Positions 37,732 through 46,105 of a DNA stretch of 64,000 bases are shown here, in pieces. Where the stretch lies: contig NZ_CP113097.1 in assembly GCF_026625125.1 (NCBI RefSeq), positions 3,038,001 through 3,102,000 of the forward strand. The letters are read 5' to 3'. The notes beneath the pieces were generated by a model that worked only from the letters and a program-made list of their open reading frames with translations, had not been told where the DNA came from and did no database searches. Source of the DNA: Pseudomonas putida (GTDB lineage Bacteria; Pseudomonadota; Gammaproteobacteria; Pseudomonadales; Pseudomonadaceae). Each line of letters opens with the position of its first letter. Position 1 is the first letter of the stretch. A program made the position numbers and the translations under genes.

Positions 37732-38553
37732 ATGCCCCCTACCCGCTCCTCACTCTGGCGCGATCCGGCCCTGCCCTGGGTGGAAAGCCGCCGGGCCTGC
37801 CACAGCCGTGCCTGCTACAAGGCCCATAGTCATCCGACCTTTTCCATTGGAGCGGTGGATGCGGGGTACAGCCTCTTCACCGGCGCGGGTGATGGGCAAC
37901 AGCGCCTGGCCCCAGGCACGCTGGTGTTGGTGCCGGCGCAGCGGGTGCATGCCTGTAACCCCGAGCCCGGTCAGGCCTGGAGCTACCAGATGCTGCATGT
38001 CGAGGCCCAGTGGCTTGCGCAGCTGCGGCTGGAGTCGGGGGTCGATGCGGCCGCGCCGGGGGCCCCGGCACGGATAAGCCGGCTGCCTGCGTTGTACCGG
38101 GAATTCTGTGCGTTGAATGAATTGCTGTTCTCGGCTGCAAGCAGCGGCGAAAAGGAAGCCGCCCTTATCGCCTTCATGGGTGATCGTGATTTTGCCCAGC
38201 ATCCGCACCTGGAAGCCGCGCCAGCGCCCGTGTTAGGCCTGCCGGCCCTGGGTAGCCTGATTGAGTACATCGAAGCCCAGGACCCTGCCCGGCTCAGCCT
38301 TGAAGTGCTTGCCCGGCAAGCAGGGCTTGGCCGCTATCAGTTGATCCGTGCGTTTCGCGCCGCCACCGGGCTGACGCCGCATGCCTACCTGATCAATGCC
38401 CGCATCAACCGTGGCCGCCGGCTGCTAAACGACGGGCTGGCGCTGGCCGAGGTGGCCTATCGATTGGGTTTTGCCGATCAGAGCCATTTTCAGCGGGTAT
38501 TCAAGGCGCATGTGGGCGTGACGCCGGGTCAGTATCGGCTGCGCCGGGGTTAG
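37732..38553 (+). CDS. AraC-family transcriptional regulator
   Basis: A 273-aa regulator with an N-terminal cupin-like sensing domain (CYKAHSHPTFSIGAVDAG, VLVPAQRVHACNPEP) and a C-terminal AraC DNA-binding domain: LARQAGLGRYQLIRAFRAAT, then VAYRLGFADQSHFQRVFKAH. It is divergent from one LysE gene and precedes another on its own strand by 86 nt, so it probably controls amino-acid export. Its ligand is not evident. Confidence 0.88.
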   Translation: MPPTRSSLWRDPALPWVESRRACHSRACYKAHSHPTFSIGAVDAGYSLFTGAGDGQQRLAPGTLVLVPAQRVHACNPEPGQAWSYQMLHVEAQWLAQLRLESGVDAAAPGAPARISRLPALYREFCALNELLFSAASSGEKEAALIAFMGDRDFAQHPHLEAAPAPVLGLPALGSLIEYIEAQDPARLSLEVLARQAGLGRYQLIRAFRAATGLTPHAYLINARINRGRRLLNDGLALAEVAYRLGFADQSHFQRVFKAHVGVTPGQYRLRRG

Positions 38554-38639
38554 CCGCCTTGGGCAACCTGCAATAATCTTCAATACCTGCTTCTGACGCG
38601 CCTGCACACTGCGGCTCCACCCCTTGAGAAAGCCGCCCC

Positions 38640-39254
38640 ATGGAGCAGTTTCTGATCGTCGCCCTCGCCCACTTCCTGGCCCTGCTGTCCCCTGGCCCGG
38701 ATTTCTTCCTGGTCGCCCGCACCTCGATCAGCGCCGGTTGGCGCGTCGCCAGCGGCGCCTGCCTGGGCATCGCCCTGGCCAATGGCCTGTTCATCAGCCT
38801 GGCTTTCGCAGGCCTGGCGGTACTGCAGGAAAGCAGCCTGGTGTTCATCGCCTTGCAGCTGGCCGGCGCGCTTTACCTGCTTTACATAGGCGCGCTGTTC
38901 CTGCGCCACGCCGGACGATCCGGCCTGGCTGCGGTCGGTACCCGAGGGGCAGTGAGCGGGTGGTTGCGAGGGCTGGGGATGGGCTTCGTATCGGGCGGGC
39001 TCAACCCCAAGAACGGACTGTTCTACGCCAGCCTCGCCAGCATGGTCGCCAGCAGCAGTGTTGGCTGGAAATGGGCCTATGGTGTCTGGATGTTCAGCAT
39101 CGTTCTGTTGTGGGACTTACTGGTAGCGGCAGTGATCGGCAACCAGCGCCTTTTGCGGCGCTTTGCTCATGCCCTGCCCTGGCTGGAGCGGGCCTCGGGG
39201 ATGATGCTGATAATACTGGCAGGTGCATTGCTGCTCAGACTGGCGCGGGGTTGA
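38640..39254 (+). CDS. LysE/RhtB-family exporter (second copy)
   Basis: A 204-aa membrane exporter with the LysE signature LLSPGPDFFLVARTSISAG and the loop GGLNPKNGLFYASLASMV. It resembles threonine/homoserine efflux proteins more than the copy at 36977. It shares the strand of the AraC regulator upstream. Its 3' end overlaps the convergent phosphatase gene by 20 nt. Confidence 0.87.
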   Translation: MEQFLIVALAHFLALLSPGPDFFLVARTSISAGWRVASGACLGIALANGLFISLAFAGLAVLQESSLVFIALQLAGALYLLYIGALFLRHAGRSGLAAVGTRGAVSGWLRGLGMGFVSGGLNPKNGLFYASLASMVASSSVGWKWAYGVWMFSIVLLWDLLVAAVIGNQRLLRRFAHALPWLERASGMMLIILAGALLLRLARG

Positions 39255-39927
39255 GCAGTGCCAGGTCGGCCAAGCCCATCAGGCTGAAATGCCCGCTTGC
39301 CCAACCCCCGGTGTCCAGGTGCCAGACGTTACCCAACCGCTTGGCCTGGAGCACCGGCGTATGCCCCACCAGCAGGGCACGCACGCCTTCAACGGCGCCG
39401 GTGTCCCCTTCTTTGAGCCGCCGCCGGGACCATTGGCACACTTCACGCACGCCCGGGTCATCATCTTCCAGCAGACTGGCGCGCAGCTCGGCCCAGTCTG
39501 TAAAGGGGCTGTCGGCATGCAGCACACCAATCAGTCCGGCCTCTGTCTGCACTTCCATGGCTATCGGCAGCTGCAGGAAGTGTTCGACGAACACAGCCTG
39601 CTCATCTTTTGGCAGGTCGAGAAACCAACCGCCGCCCGCTGCCCGATACATGTCCAGATCCAGCCGCCCCCCGTAATGACAGGTGATGGCCAACGATTCG
39701 TGGTTGCCCTGCACAGCGTAAAACCACGGCTTGGTCAGCCACGTCAGTGCCTCGAGACTATGAGGGCCGCGGTCGACCAGGTCGCCGACGCTGAACAGCC
39801 GATCCACTGCTGGGTCGAACCCTACCGCCGCCAGGCATTGCTCAAGCCGCCGAAAATGCCCGTGTATATCGCCAACTGCCAGATCACGGCCGTGGCTGTT
39901 GGCGGCTACCCGCCGAAACCGGCTCAT
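39235..39927 (-). CDS. Calcineurin-like metallophosphoesterase (PrpA/PrpB type)
   Basis: A 230-aa two-metal phosphatase with all PPP-family motifs: GDIHGHFRRLE, GDLVDRGPHS and GNHES, and a later HADSPF and GHTPV for the remaining metal-binding histidines. It matches bacterial serine/threonine protein phosphatases of phage-lambda/PrpA type. The substrate is unknown. The gene converges with a LysE exporter, and the two overlap by 20 nt. Confidence 0.88.
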   Translation of the reverse strand: MSRFRRVAANSHGRDLAVGDIHGHFRRLEQCLAAVGFDPAVDRLFSVGDLVDRGPHSLEALTWLTKPWFYAVQGNHESLAITCHYGGRLDLDMYRAAGGGWFLDLPKDEQAVFVEHFLQLPIAMEVQTEAGLIGVLHADSPFTDWAELRASLLEDDDPGVREVCQWSRRRLKEGDTGAVEGVRALLVGHTPVLQAKRLGNVWHLDTGGWASGHFSLMGLADLALLNPAPV

Positions 39928-40129
39928 TGCATTCTTCCTCTGCTACTGCACGCTGGGGAGCGGACGATGGGTGCCGCGCTCGTCCATGACGTGCTCATGC
40001 CCCTGTCAACCAACAGCATGGCACAAGTTTCGCCCCGCCCGCGGCCTGCTGAAATACCCTTCACTGGTACAGGCATCCGTGGCGGTAGTATGCTCGGCCT
40101 TCGACCTGTACCAGGGAAAGGGATTACCC

Positions 40130-40873
40130 ATGAAACTCTGTGCCGTACAGCTGGCATCCGTCAAAGGCGACCTGCAAGTCAATCTCGACCGTCACCTGCA
40201 CTGCATAGAACAGGCCGCAGGCCTGGGCGCCGAACTGGTGGTATTCCCCGAGCTGTCGCTGACGGGTTACGAGCCTACCCTGGCACGGCAGGTGGCCTTG
40301 CCGATCACCTCGGCCCGGCTCGATCCGTTACAGCGACTCTGCGACCGCCTGGAAATCTGTGTAGCCGTGGGCCTGCCATTGCCCACGGCTGATGGCATTC
40401 AGATCGCAATGCCGATCCTGCGTCCCGGTCAGCCGCGGCTGGCCTACGCCAAACAACGGCTGCACGAGGACGAGTTGGCGTTTTTCTCAGCCGGCGAGCA
40501 GCCCTTGGTTTTCGCCGCAGGGCAACTGCAGATAGCACCCGCCATCTGTTACGAGTCGATGTTCCTCGCGCACGCAGCACAAGCCCGCGACAGCGGCGCC
40601 GAACTGTATCTGGTGAGCGTGGCGAAAACCGCAAAGGGCGTCCGTGAAGGCCATGAGCACTACCCCCAAGTCGCTCGCACTTTGGGTATGCCGGTATTGA
40701 TGGCCAACTGCGTGGGGCCGGCCGACAACTTCGTGGGCGCCGGCGGCTCGGCGGCCTGGGACAGCCAGGGCAACCTGCTGGCAGCGCTGGACGGTCGCCA
40801 GGAAGGCATCCTCTTGCTGGATACCACGAACGCCAGCGCCAGCGGCGTATCGCTGAGCATGCCGTCGCCATGA
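40130..40873 (+). CDS. Carbon-nitrogen hydrolase (nitrilase superfamily)
   Basis: A 247-aa amidase-type hydrolase. The catalytic Glu-Lys-Cys triad is seen in VVFPELSLTGYEP, LAYAKQRLHEDE and PAICYESMF. The ATG at 40130 follows AAAGGG. Members hydrolyse amides or nitriles of small molecules; the branch here resembles proteins annotated as omega-amidase-like or N-carbamoyl hydrolases, but the substrate cannot be read off. The stop overlaps the next ORF's ATG by 4 nt. Confidence 0.85.
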   Translation: MKLCAVQLASVKGDLQVNLDRHLHCIEQAAGLGAELVVFPELSLTGYEPTLARQVALPITSARLDPLQRLCDRLEICVAVGLPLPTADGIQIAMPILRPGQPRLAYAKQRLHEDELAFFSAGEQPLVFAAGQLQIAPAICYESMFLAHAAQARDSGAELYLVSVAKTAKGVREGHEHYPQVARTLGMPVLMANCVGPADNFVGAGGSAAWDSQGNLLAALDGRQEGILLLDTTNASASGVSLSMPSP

Positions 40874-41112
40874 AGTATCTGCTTTTGACAGCGGCCTGTT
40901 TTGCCAGCACCCATCACGTGCTGGGCCTGTTGATCGACAGCCATCTGAATGAGCTGGCCGAGGGGTTGCGCCATCGCCCGGATGCACCACCGCCCGGCCA
41001 GTACCTGCGCGAAGTAAGGCCCCAGGCCCGCCGGGCGCATCGGCAGTACACGCTGATGGCAGGCTCGACGCTGGCAGTGGTGGTTTGCCTGATCGCGTAC
41101 TGGGTCAGCTGA
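40870..41112 (+). CDS. Small membrane protein, unknown function
   Basis: 80 aa with two hydrophobic stretches, an N-terminal MKYLLLTAACFASTHHVLGL and a C-terminal AGSTLAVVVCLIAYWVS, separated by a basic, proline-containing loop. It overlaps the carbon-nitrogen hydrolase stop (ATGA), so it is translated with it. I do not recognise a family. Confidence 0.6.
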   Translation: MKYLLLTAACFASTHHVLGLLIDSHLNELAEGLRHRPDAPPPGQYLREVRPQARRAHRQYTLMAGSTLAVVVCLIAYWVS

Positions 41113-41153
41113 GTGGCCAGGTTCAGTCGCGACCCTTCACCGCCAATACCTGG

Positions 41154-41654
41154 CTAAAAGTCCCAAGCCTGGCTCTGTTGGCCTTCCAGCGCCAGGAGGT
41201 ACTGCTTGGCCGGTATTCCCCCGGCAAACCCGGTCAGGCTCCCGGATGCGCCGATCACCCGGTGGCACGGGGCAATGATCGAGATCGGATTACGGCCGTT
41301 GGCCGCACCGACCGCGCGTACGGCGCTGGGGTTACCGATCTGCCGGGCAATGTCGCTGTAGCTTCGGGTCTGGCCGAACGGAATGGTGAGCAACGCCGCC
41401 CACACCTGGCGCTGAAACGCGGTGCCGGCAAAATCTAGTGCCAACTCGAAACGTTGGCGCTTGCCAGCAAAATACTCATCCAACTGACCAGCGGCTTGGC
41501 GCAGTATTGGCTTTTCATCATCGCGATGCACCTCACCCAGGCGCACGCGGTTCTCCCGCTCCTGTTCCCACAGTACAGCGGCCAGGCACTCGCCGCGGGC
41601 CACCAGGGTCAAGGTGCCGACCGGGGACTGCATCAAGGTGAAGGCACTGGACAT
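41154..41654 (-). CDS. ogt: Methylated-DNA-protein cysteine methyltransferase (Ogt)
   Basis: A 166-aa DNA repair protein. The active-site motif is IIAPCHRVIGASG, with the helix-turn-helix RSYSDIARQIGNPSAVRAVG. It transfers alkyl groups from O6-alkylguanine onto its own cysteine. The length fits the stand-alone Ogt class without an Ada N-terminal domain. No partner genes are adjacent. Confidence 0.93.
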   Translation of the reverse strand: MSSAFTLMQSPVGTLTLVARGECLAAVLWEQERENRVRLGEVHRDDEKPILRQAAGQLDEYFAGKRQRFELALDFAGTAFQRQVWAALLTIPFGQTRSYSDIARQIGNPSAVRAVGAANGRNPISIIAPCHRVIGASGSLTGFAGGIPAKQYLLALEGQQSQAWDF

Positions 41655-41727
41655 GGGATTTTCTCACTGCAAGGCTGGGTGCGGGCACTGTAGCGTCGGC
41701 CCTGGCACCGCGCATCCGTTTTCTTGC

Positions 41728-42528
41728 TCAGGCATCCACGCAGCTCGCGATGCGGCGGGCTTGGGCCAGGTCGATTTTCGGGATCAACGTCGCGGGAATG
41801 CGAGAAACCTCGGACAGGTTGTAAACCCGGAACCGCTCGCTGACAACCTGCTCGGCCATCAGCGTCAGCGACGGCAGTATGCGGCTCTCCCAGTGCTGAT
41901 CGAGCCCACAGGGGGAATGCTGCCCCTCGGCCTTCTCGTAAAAGCGCCCCAGTGACTGGTCGAGGTCGACACCGACCAGCAACACCTGCTCGAAACCCAG
42001 GTGATAGGCCAGTTGCAGCGCTACATAAACCACTGTCCGGGCATCGTAGTAGCCCCTTGAGAGGTCTTTGCTGAAGGCGATCGATCGCGCCCGTTTGCTC
42101 CACAACGCCCTGCTGCAGACATGGGACGCGCCGTGCCCGCGCAACCCGTCGAGCAAGCCGGGGTTGTCGGCTTTATGCAGTGGGTAACACGCGGTACCGA
42201 GCGGGATATCCGCGCCGACGAACTGCTCTGGCCACAATGCCAAGCGCTGGCTATCGCGCAACGCCAGGGCAAACAACGCCGGCTGCTGCGTGGGAAAACT
42301 TTTGTCGGTGCAGAGGTAAAAGAACGGCTTCACACCACACGCATCGGTGAGGGAAACCGAACCATTCATGGCAAGCACAGGAAGGTGTGCAAATTCAAGC
42401 AAGGGGAACTGTTTGGCAGAAGCGCCCGACGCAAGAATCACCACAGGCCCTTTCTGGGTATTTCGGCACGCCTCGAAACTTGAGAACGCGCCACGCTCGG
42501 CGTTGAGCCGTGTAGGAGATGTATTCAT
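41728..42528 (-). CDS. Unassigned protein with DUF115/sialyltransferase-like N-terminus
   Basis: A 266-aa cytoplasmic protein without signal peptide. The glycine-rich VVILASGASAKQFPL followed by LAMNGSVSLTD and FFYLCTDKSF resembles proteins that bind nucleotide sugars or phosphates, such as DUF115/MptE-like and bacterial sialyltransferase-like enzymes. Later it has YLGFEQVLLVGVDLD-type sequence (HLGFEQVLLVGVDLDQSLG). A surface-polysaccharide role is plausible, but this is only fold-level resemblance. It stands alone among unrelated genes. Confidence 0.55.
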   Translation of the reverse strand: MNTSPTRLNAERGAFSSFEACRNTQKGPVVILASGASAKQFPLLEFAHLPVLAMNGSVSLTDACGVKPFFYLCTDKSFPTQQPALFALALRDSQRLALWPEQFVGADIPLGTACYPLHKADNPGLLDGLRGHGASHVCSRALWSKRARSIAFSKDLSRGYYDARTVVYVALQLAYHLGFEQVLLVGVDLDQSLGRFYEKAEGQHSPCGLDQHWESRILPSLTLMAEQVVSERFRVYNLSEVSRIPATLIPKIDLAQARRIASCVDA

Positions 42529-42720
42529 CGTGCCATCATCGGTTTGCAGTACTCAAAACACAATACCCCGGGCACCGTACGATCATTTATACAGAGCGCA
42601 CACACCTGGGCAATGTCTGGCCCTGCGTATCAGGCGCCGGCGTCATTTATTCATGAGTCTCCTTGCTGGTTACCCCTGGCGGTACTAATACTTAACTCTC
42701 TGCCTGGGGAGGCACGAACA

Positions 42721-42918
42721 ATGCAACCAAGATTCGTTATCGTTCCCGCAGTACCTATCGAAAGGGAATCATTCCGTGTCGCCGGCCGTTATTACGCAGC
42801 AATCGTCAGCGGCGGCTACGACATCTACGACAACCAAGCAAAGGAGCGTCTCAAGCCCAGTTACTCCAGCAAAGAGGATGCGCAGGTGCAATGCCGGCAG
42901 ATGAACCTGAAGGCCTAG
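42721..42918 (+). CDS. Small conserved-type hypothetical protein
   Basis: A 65-aa ORF with a strong ribosome site (GGGGAGG) before its ATG: MQPRFVIVPAVPIERESFRV, then YYAAIVSGGYDIYDNQAKER. The Tyr-rich middle and the lysine tail suggest a small folded cytoplasmic protein. Its function is unknown. Confidence 0.6.
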   Translation: MQPRFVIVPAVPIERESFRVAGRYYAAIVSGGYDIYDNQAKERLKPSYSSKEDAQVQCRQMNLKA

Positions 42919-42951
42919 AAGGCATGGGAGTGCCAGGAGCCAGGCCTCACC

Positions 42952-43287
42952 TCAATCCAGACACTCCCTGGCCGCCAGGCGCAATTTGTTGCCCGAGAGG
43001 AAACTACCTTTGTAGAACGTCGCCCGGCTGCCCTCCCCGGACTCCACCACTTCAAGGACTTCGTCGGAAGTCACTGCGCTGGGTGCGGTCAGGCGGTAGC
43101 CGTGGGAAATGGATTTTTGCGTCGTCATTGGCGCCAGCGCTTGCCATTTGGGCAATACACAGGCGACATAGCCTTCTGGCGACTTGCGGGTCAGCTTGCT
43201 GGCTGTCGGCTTTCCGGGGTTTGCACAACCGGCCAGGCTCATCACCAGGACGGAGCAGAAAAAGATGCGAAAGTTAGGCATTTGCAT
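42952..43287 (-). CDS. Small lipoprotein, paralogue 1
   Basis: A 111-aa predicted lipoprotein with lipobox VMSLAGC at residues 15-21. Two ATGs (43287 and 43281) could start it. The mature part has KSPEGYVACVLPKW, a middle likely rich in beta strands, and a final ECLD, giving one Cys pair. It shares the KSP-x2-Y-x2-CV pattern, size and terminal Cys with the neighbour at 43464, so the two are probably diverged duplicates. The function is unknown. Confidence 0.65.
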   Translation of the reverse strand: MQMPNFRIFFCSVLVMSLAGCANPGKPTASKLTRKSPEGYVACVLPKWQALAPMTTQKSISHGYRLTAPSAVTSDEVLEVVESGEGSRATFYKGSFLSGNKLRLAARECLD

Positions 43288-43405
43288 TTGACTCAAGTGA
43301 ACAGGGTGCATTTTAACCACGGTTTTGCATCAGCACTAATCCACCAAGGTAGGACTCGAAATCGTTCCGCATGCAATCAAGCCTGCTCAGGCGCGGGCGC
43401 TGAGA

Positions 43406-43440
43406 ATGAAAAGCCCGCACCTGTGTGGCGCGGGCTTTCA
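43406..43440 (-). terminator. Terminator between the two small lipoprotein genes
   Basis: AAAGCCCGC (43410-43418) pairs with GCGGGCTTT (43430-43438). On the minus strand the stem is followed by a T-rich CTTTTCATTCTC, so it ends the transcript of the gene at 43464-43832. Confidence 0.65.
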
Positions 43441-43463
43441 TGCTCAGGGTTGCAGTTGGCGAA

Positions 43464-43832
43464 TTAGGCCTTCGAACACATGAGCGCTGCGTCGAGCAGC
43501 CGCCCGTGGTCATACCAGGCATCACGCTGATAGGCCATGAACTGGTGACGCGTGCCGTAGCTACGCAACTCTACAAGGCCATTGGCTGTATTGGGGTCGG
43601 TACTGTCGACGAACAGGCGGACCGAGTCGCCACTACCCACCTCATAGGTGGTAGCACTCCCATGCAACTCTTCTTTGACGCACCCCAGATAATCCGGCGG
43701 GCTCTTCTCAGTGATACCCGAGGTCTGATCATGCCCATCCCGAACATCGGGGTTATGTGCACACCCGGCCAAAAAAGTTGCAGCCAAGGCTGACATCAGT
43801 ATTGCGCTTGCGAACGATCTAGAGTTTTTCAC
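43464..43832 (-). CDS. Small lipoprotein, paralogue 2
   Basis: A 122-aa predicted lipoprotein, GTG start with GGAG nine nt upstream. The lipobox is AATFLAGCAHNP. After a flexible stretch (NPDVRDGHDQTSGIT) it has KSPPDYLGCVKEEL and ends ALMCSKA, mirroring the Cys spacing of the gene at 42952. Its own terminator follows. The function is unknown. Confidence 0.65.
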   Translation of the reverse strand: MKNSRSFASAILMSALAATFLAGCAHNPDVRDGHDQTSGITEKSPPDYLGCVKEELHGSATTYEVGSGDSVRLFVDSTDPNTANGLVELRSYGTRHQFMAYQRDAWYDHGRLLDAALMCSKA

Positions 43833-44027
43833 GCGACACGCTCCGGCGCCCCCGTCAACAACCCTCGAAAAACAGCTAATGAGAAACGCCCTGTTTTTAT
43901 TTTGCCCTGCTCATATTACCCTCACTGTTAGCAGGGCAATATTCTTCTTCGCTATATGGCTGGCGACAGCGTCCTAGCTGGTTTGCTGCTGACGGGCACT
44001 CGGCATGAGGAGTGCCAACCGCACCGC

Positions 44028-44324
44028 TCAATCTTGCTCGGTCAGTTCACAAACGCCATTTGCACCGCCCTTGCCCGTGTACGAAACCCCCACAGACTCA
44101 TCCGGGTTGACCATGATGGAGACGGTAACCCCAGCGCCCTTGGCTTCGTAATACGCGTCACTGAATTTCTTCACCTTTGCCTCCTTGGCATTGATGTAGA
44201 CAGGGCCGCCTTCATCCGCGTGCACTTCGATGTCGCCCGGGCATGTGGCATTCACCAATGGGATGCCTGCGTTGGCCATACCTGCAACAGCAATCAGAAA
44301 AACGCCCAGCATTGGCCGCTTCAT
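44028..44324 (-). CDS. Small periplasmic protein, unknown
   Basis: 98 aa, with AGGAGG before the ATG and a cleavable signal peptide (MKRPMLGVFLIAVAGMANA). The mature chain has two Cys (NATCPGD, GVCELTEQ), probably one disulfide, and alternating polar stretches. It is the last of three or four minus-strand small genes. I do not recognise the family. Confidence 0.65.
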   Translation of the reverse strand: MKRPMLGVFLIAVAGMANAGIPLVNATCPGDIEVHADEGGPVYINAKEAKVKKFSDAYYEAKGAGVTVSIMVNPDESVGVSYTGKGGANGVCELTEQD

Positions 44325-44427
44325 TCAAACCTCCTGATCCGAATACAACCTCAGTTATAGGCATAGACGAATGTGAGCGCGCGCGCCTGCAACCTGACAA
44401 GGCCGTCGAAGCTGCCCGCCAGGCGCC

Positions 44428-44655
44428 TCAGCCTCTGGCACGCTCGTAAGCGTCCACCTGCTGCTTCGGGATCAGCACAGTTCTTGAAGCAGGAAGCTTG
44501 CTGGCGACATCGGGGTCACGCGCCACTTCATGTGCGAAACAGACGAGCCAGGCACCGTCTGCCTGAACAGCCACGTGGGCCAGGTAACTACCCACTTGGT
44601 CAATGGTGAGGCCGGAGGCGTCGGCTATCAGTTGGTATTGGTCAGCAATGTCCAT
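44428..44655 (-). CDS. Hypothetical 75-aa protein
   Basis: Begins MDIADQYQLIADASGLTIDQ with GGAAGG five nt upstream. It is soluble and acidic with a basic tail (PKQQVDAYERARG). It follows the 81-aa gene at 44716 after 60 nt on the same strand. The function is unknown. Confidence 0.5.
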   Translation of the reverse strand: MDIADQYQLIADASGLTIDQVGSYLAHVAVQADGAWLVCFAHEVARDPDVASKLPASRTVLIPKQQVDAYERARG

Positions 44656-44715
44656 TCGACCTTCCAGGTGCCGGGCCCTTGCCGGCCATGCATGCGTTCG
44701 ATCGAGTGGCAGGCA

Positions 44716-44961
44716 TCAGGCTCTGCCCGCCTGGCTCTGGACATACTGCTCAGCCATCACCTTGCCTTCGAGGATGGCCTCCGTGGAGGACGAAAATGCC
44801 CGACTCACTCGCAGCGTTCTCGAAACACTGCCTGGTCGGCCGACCTCTACCAGCATGCCGGTGGGTGATTCAGTGCACGATTCCCACAAAACGTAAATGG
44901 ATGCCTGGTAACCCAGGTAAGAATGCACATAAAGGTCATGATTGGTGGACTGAAGGTTCAT
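44716..44961 (-). CDS. Hypothetical 81-aa protein
   Basis: The start is placed at the ATG at 44961 because GGAGAATCAG precedes it: MNLQSTNHDLYVHSYLGYQA. It continues TGMLVEVGRPGSVSRTLRVS and KVMAEQYVQSQAGRA and is probably a small beta-rich domain. No known family is recognised. It sits in a minus-strand run of small ORFs. Confidence 0.5.
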   Translation of the reverse strand: MNLQSTNHDLYVHSYLGYQASIYVLWESCTESPTGMLVEVGRPGSVSRTLRVSRAFSSSTEAILEGKVMAEQYVQSQAGRA

Positions 44962-45045
44962 CTGATTCTCCAACGGGCGCCCTGATTGCACCTCTACTGC
45001 AAATACGACTGGTGCGTTCACGCGTGCGTTCCGTTTCCAGTGCGG

Positions 45046-45399
45046 TTACCTGGAAAGTCGCGAGCCTTTTCGCGGCAGCGGCTCCGGGGCGGGTGGCTGT
45101 GGCGCTGGAAACGTGCGGGCAACCCAATCGCGAGCCCTGTCCAGCGCCCAGGCCATGGCTGCGGACAGCTTCTGTCCAGGGCAATCGGTAAAGCTCTCCT
45201 CGAGCAGGAGCACGCCTTTTTTCCCATAGATGCCCAGGAACAGCTGCGTGACGTTATCCCTTGAAAGCCGTGCCTGGATATTGATCAAGGTGCCGCAGGA
45301 GAGCCGCTCGTCGTAGTTGCGCACATGTAATTCTGGACTGGCCCAGTCCCAATAAATCTTGCCGCGATTGCGCATGGAGCGGACCTTCACCTTTGACAT
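45046..45399 (-). CDS. Hypothetical basic protein
   Basis: About 117 aa from the ATG at 45399 (MSKVKVRSMRNRGKIYWDWA); the ribosome site is weak and a longer frame exists upstream. It has a central GIYGKKGVLLLEESF and a proline-rich basic tail (FPAPQPPAPEPLPRKGSR). It leads the group of small minus-strand genes. The function is unknown. Confidence 0.45.
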   Translation of the reverse strand: MSKVKVRSMRNRGKIYWDWASPELHVRNYDERLSCGTLINIQARLSRDNVTQLFLGIYGKKGVLLLEESFTDCPGQKLSAAMAWALDRARDWVARTFPAPQPPAPEPLPRKGSRLSR

Positions 45400-45488
45400 T
45401 CCTGACCGGGAAGACAGCATACACAGCTGCACCGGGGAATCCAGGCAGGAACGACAAGGTTACATTCTTTTACATTTGCAAGCGGCGC

Positions 45489-45995
45489 TCAAACCGCGAT
45501 GGGTTCGGCGAGGTTGCAGTATTGTCCCTTGAAATACAGCAATGGCTGCGCATCAGCGGCTTTGTGCAGGTTCAGCGCCTTCACTTCACCGATCACGATC
45601 AGATGGTCGCCGGCTTCGTGCTCTGCGTGAATTTCGCAATCGAGCCAATACAGACTGCCAGCGATGATCGGGTTGCCCAAAGGCGATTGCTGCCACTCGA
45701 CCCCGTGCCACTTATCCGTCCCGCGCCGCGCGAACTGGTTGGAGATCCCGACCTGTTCACCGGACAGAATGTTGACCGCGAAGCGACCTGCCTGGCGAAT
45801 CTTCGGATAGCTGGCCGAGTTGGACATTACGCTGAATGACACCAGCGGCGGGCTCATCGACACGCTGTAAAAGGACTGGCACGTGAAGCCAATCGGCTCG
45901 TCACCCATGTGGGTTGTGATCACCGTGATGCCGGAGGCGTAGTGCCCAAGCGCTTCGCGCAAGCGCGTCGGCTCGATAGCATTAGGGAATGACAT
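45489..45995 (-). CDS. FMN-binding flavin reductase (HpaC/DIM6 type)
   Basis: A 168-aa flavin reductase domain protein: YASGITVITTHMGDEPIGFT, SVSMSPPLVSFSVMSNSASY, and a C-terminal YFKGQYCNL. Such proteins make reduced flavin for a partner monooxygenase. It lies 110 nt downstream of mesD on the same strand with a 9-bp hairpin between. The mesX-mesD-flavin reductase order is known from Acinetobacter and related genomes, so supplying reduced FMN to MesX is a reasonable inference. Confidence 0.85.
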   Translation of the reverse strand: MSFPNAIEPTRLREALGHYASGITVITTHMGDEPIGFTCQSFYSVSMSPPLVSFSVMSNSASYPKIRQAGRFAVNILSGEQVGISNQFARRGTDKWHGVEWQQSPLGNPIIAGSLYWLDCEIHAEHEAGDHLIVIGEVKALNLHKAADAQPLLYFKGQYCNLAEPIAV

Positions 45996-46044
45996 AGTAG
46001 GTCCTGGGTATTGATTACCGCGCGAAGGTGCAGCAAAAGCCTAG

Positions 46045-46066
46045 TCAGCCCGAGCATTCGGGCTGA
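46045..46066 (-). terminator. Hairpin between mesD and flavin reductase
   Basis: A perfect 9-bp stem, TCAGCCCGA / TCGGGCTGA with loop GCAT (read on the plus strand). On the minus strand it is followed after eight nt by CTTTTGC, a weak U-tract. It could partly separate mesXD expression from the flavin reductase gene. Confidence 0.45.
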
Positions 46067-46105
46067 ACCTTACCTGAGCCTTCGCTGAGCACCTTCGACT
46101 TGGGC

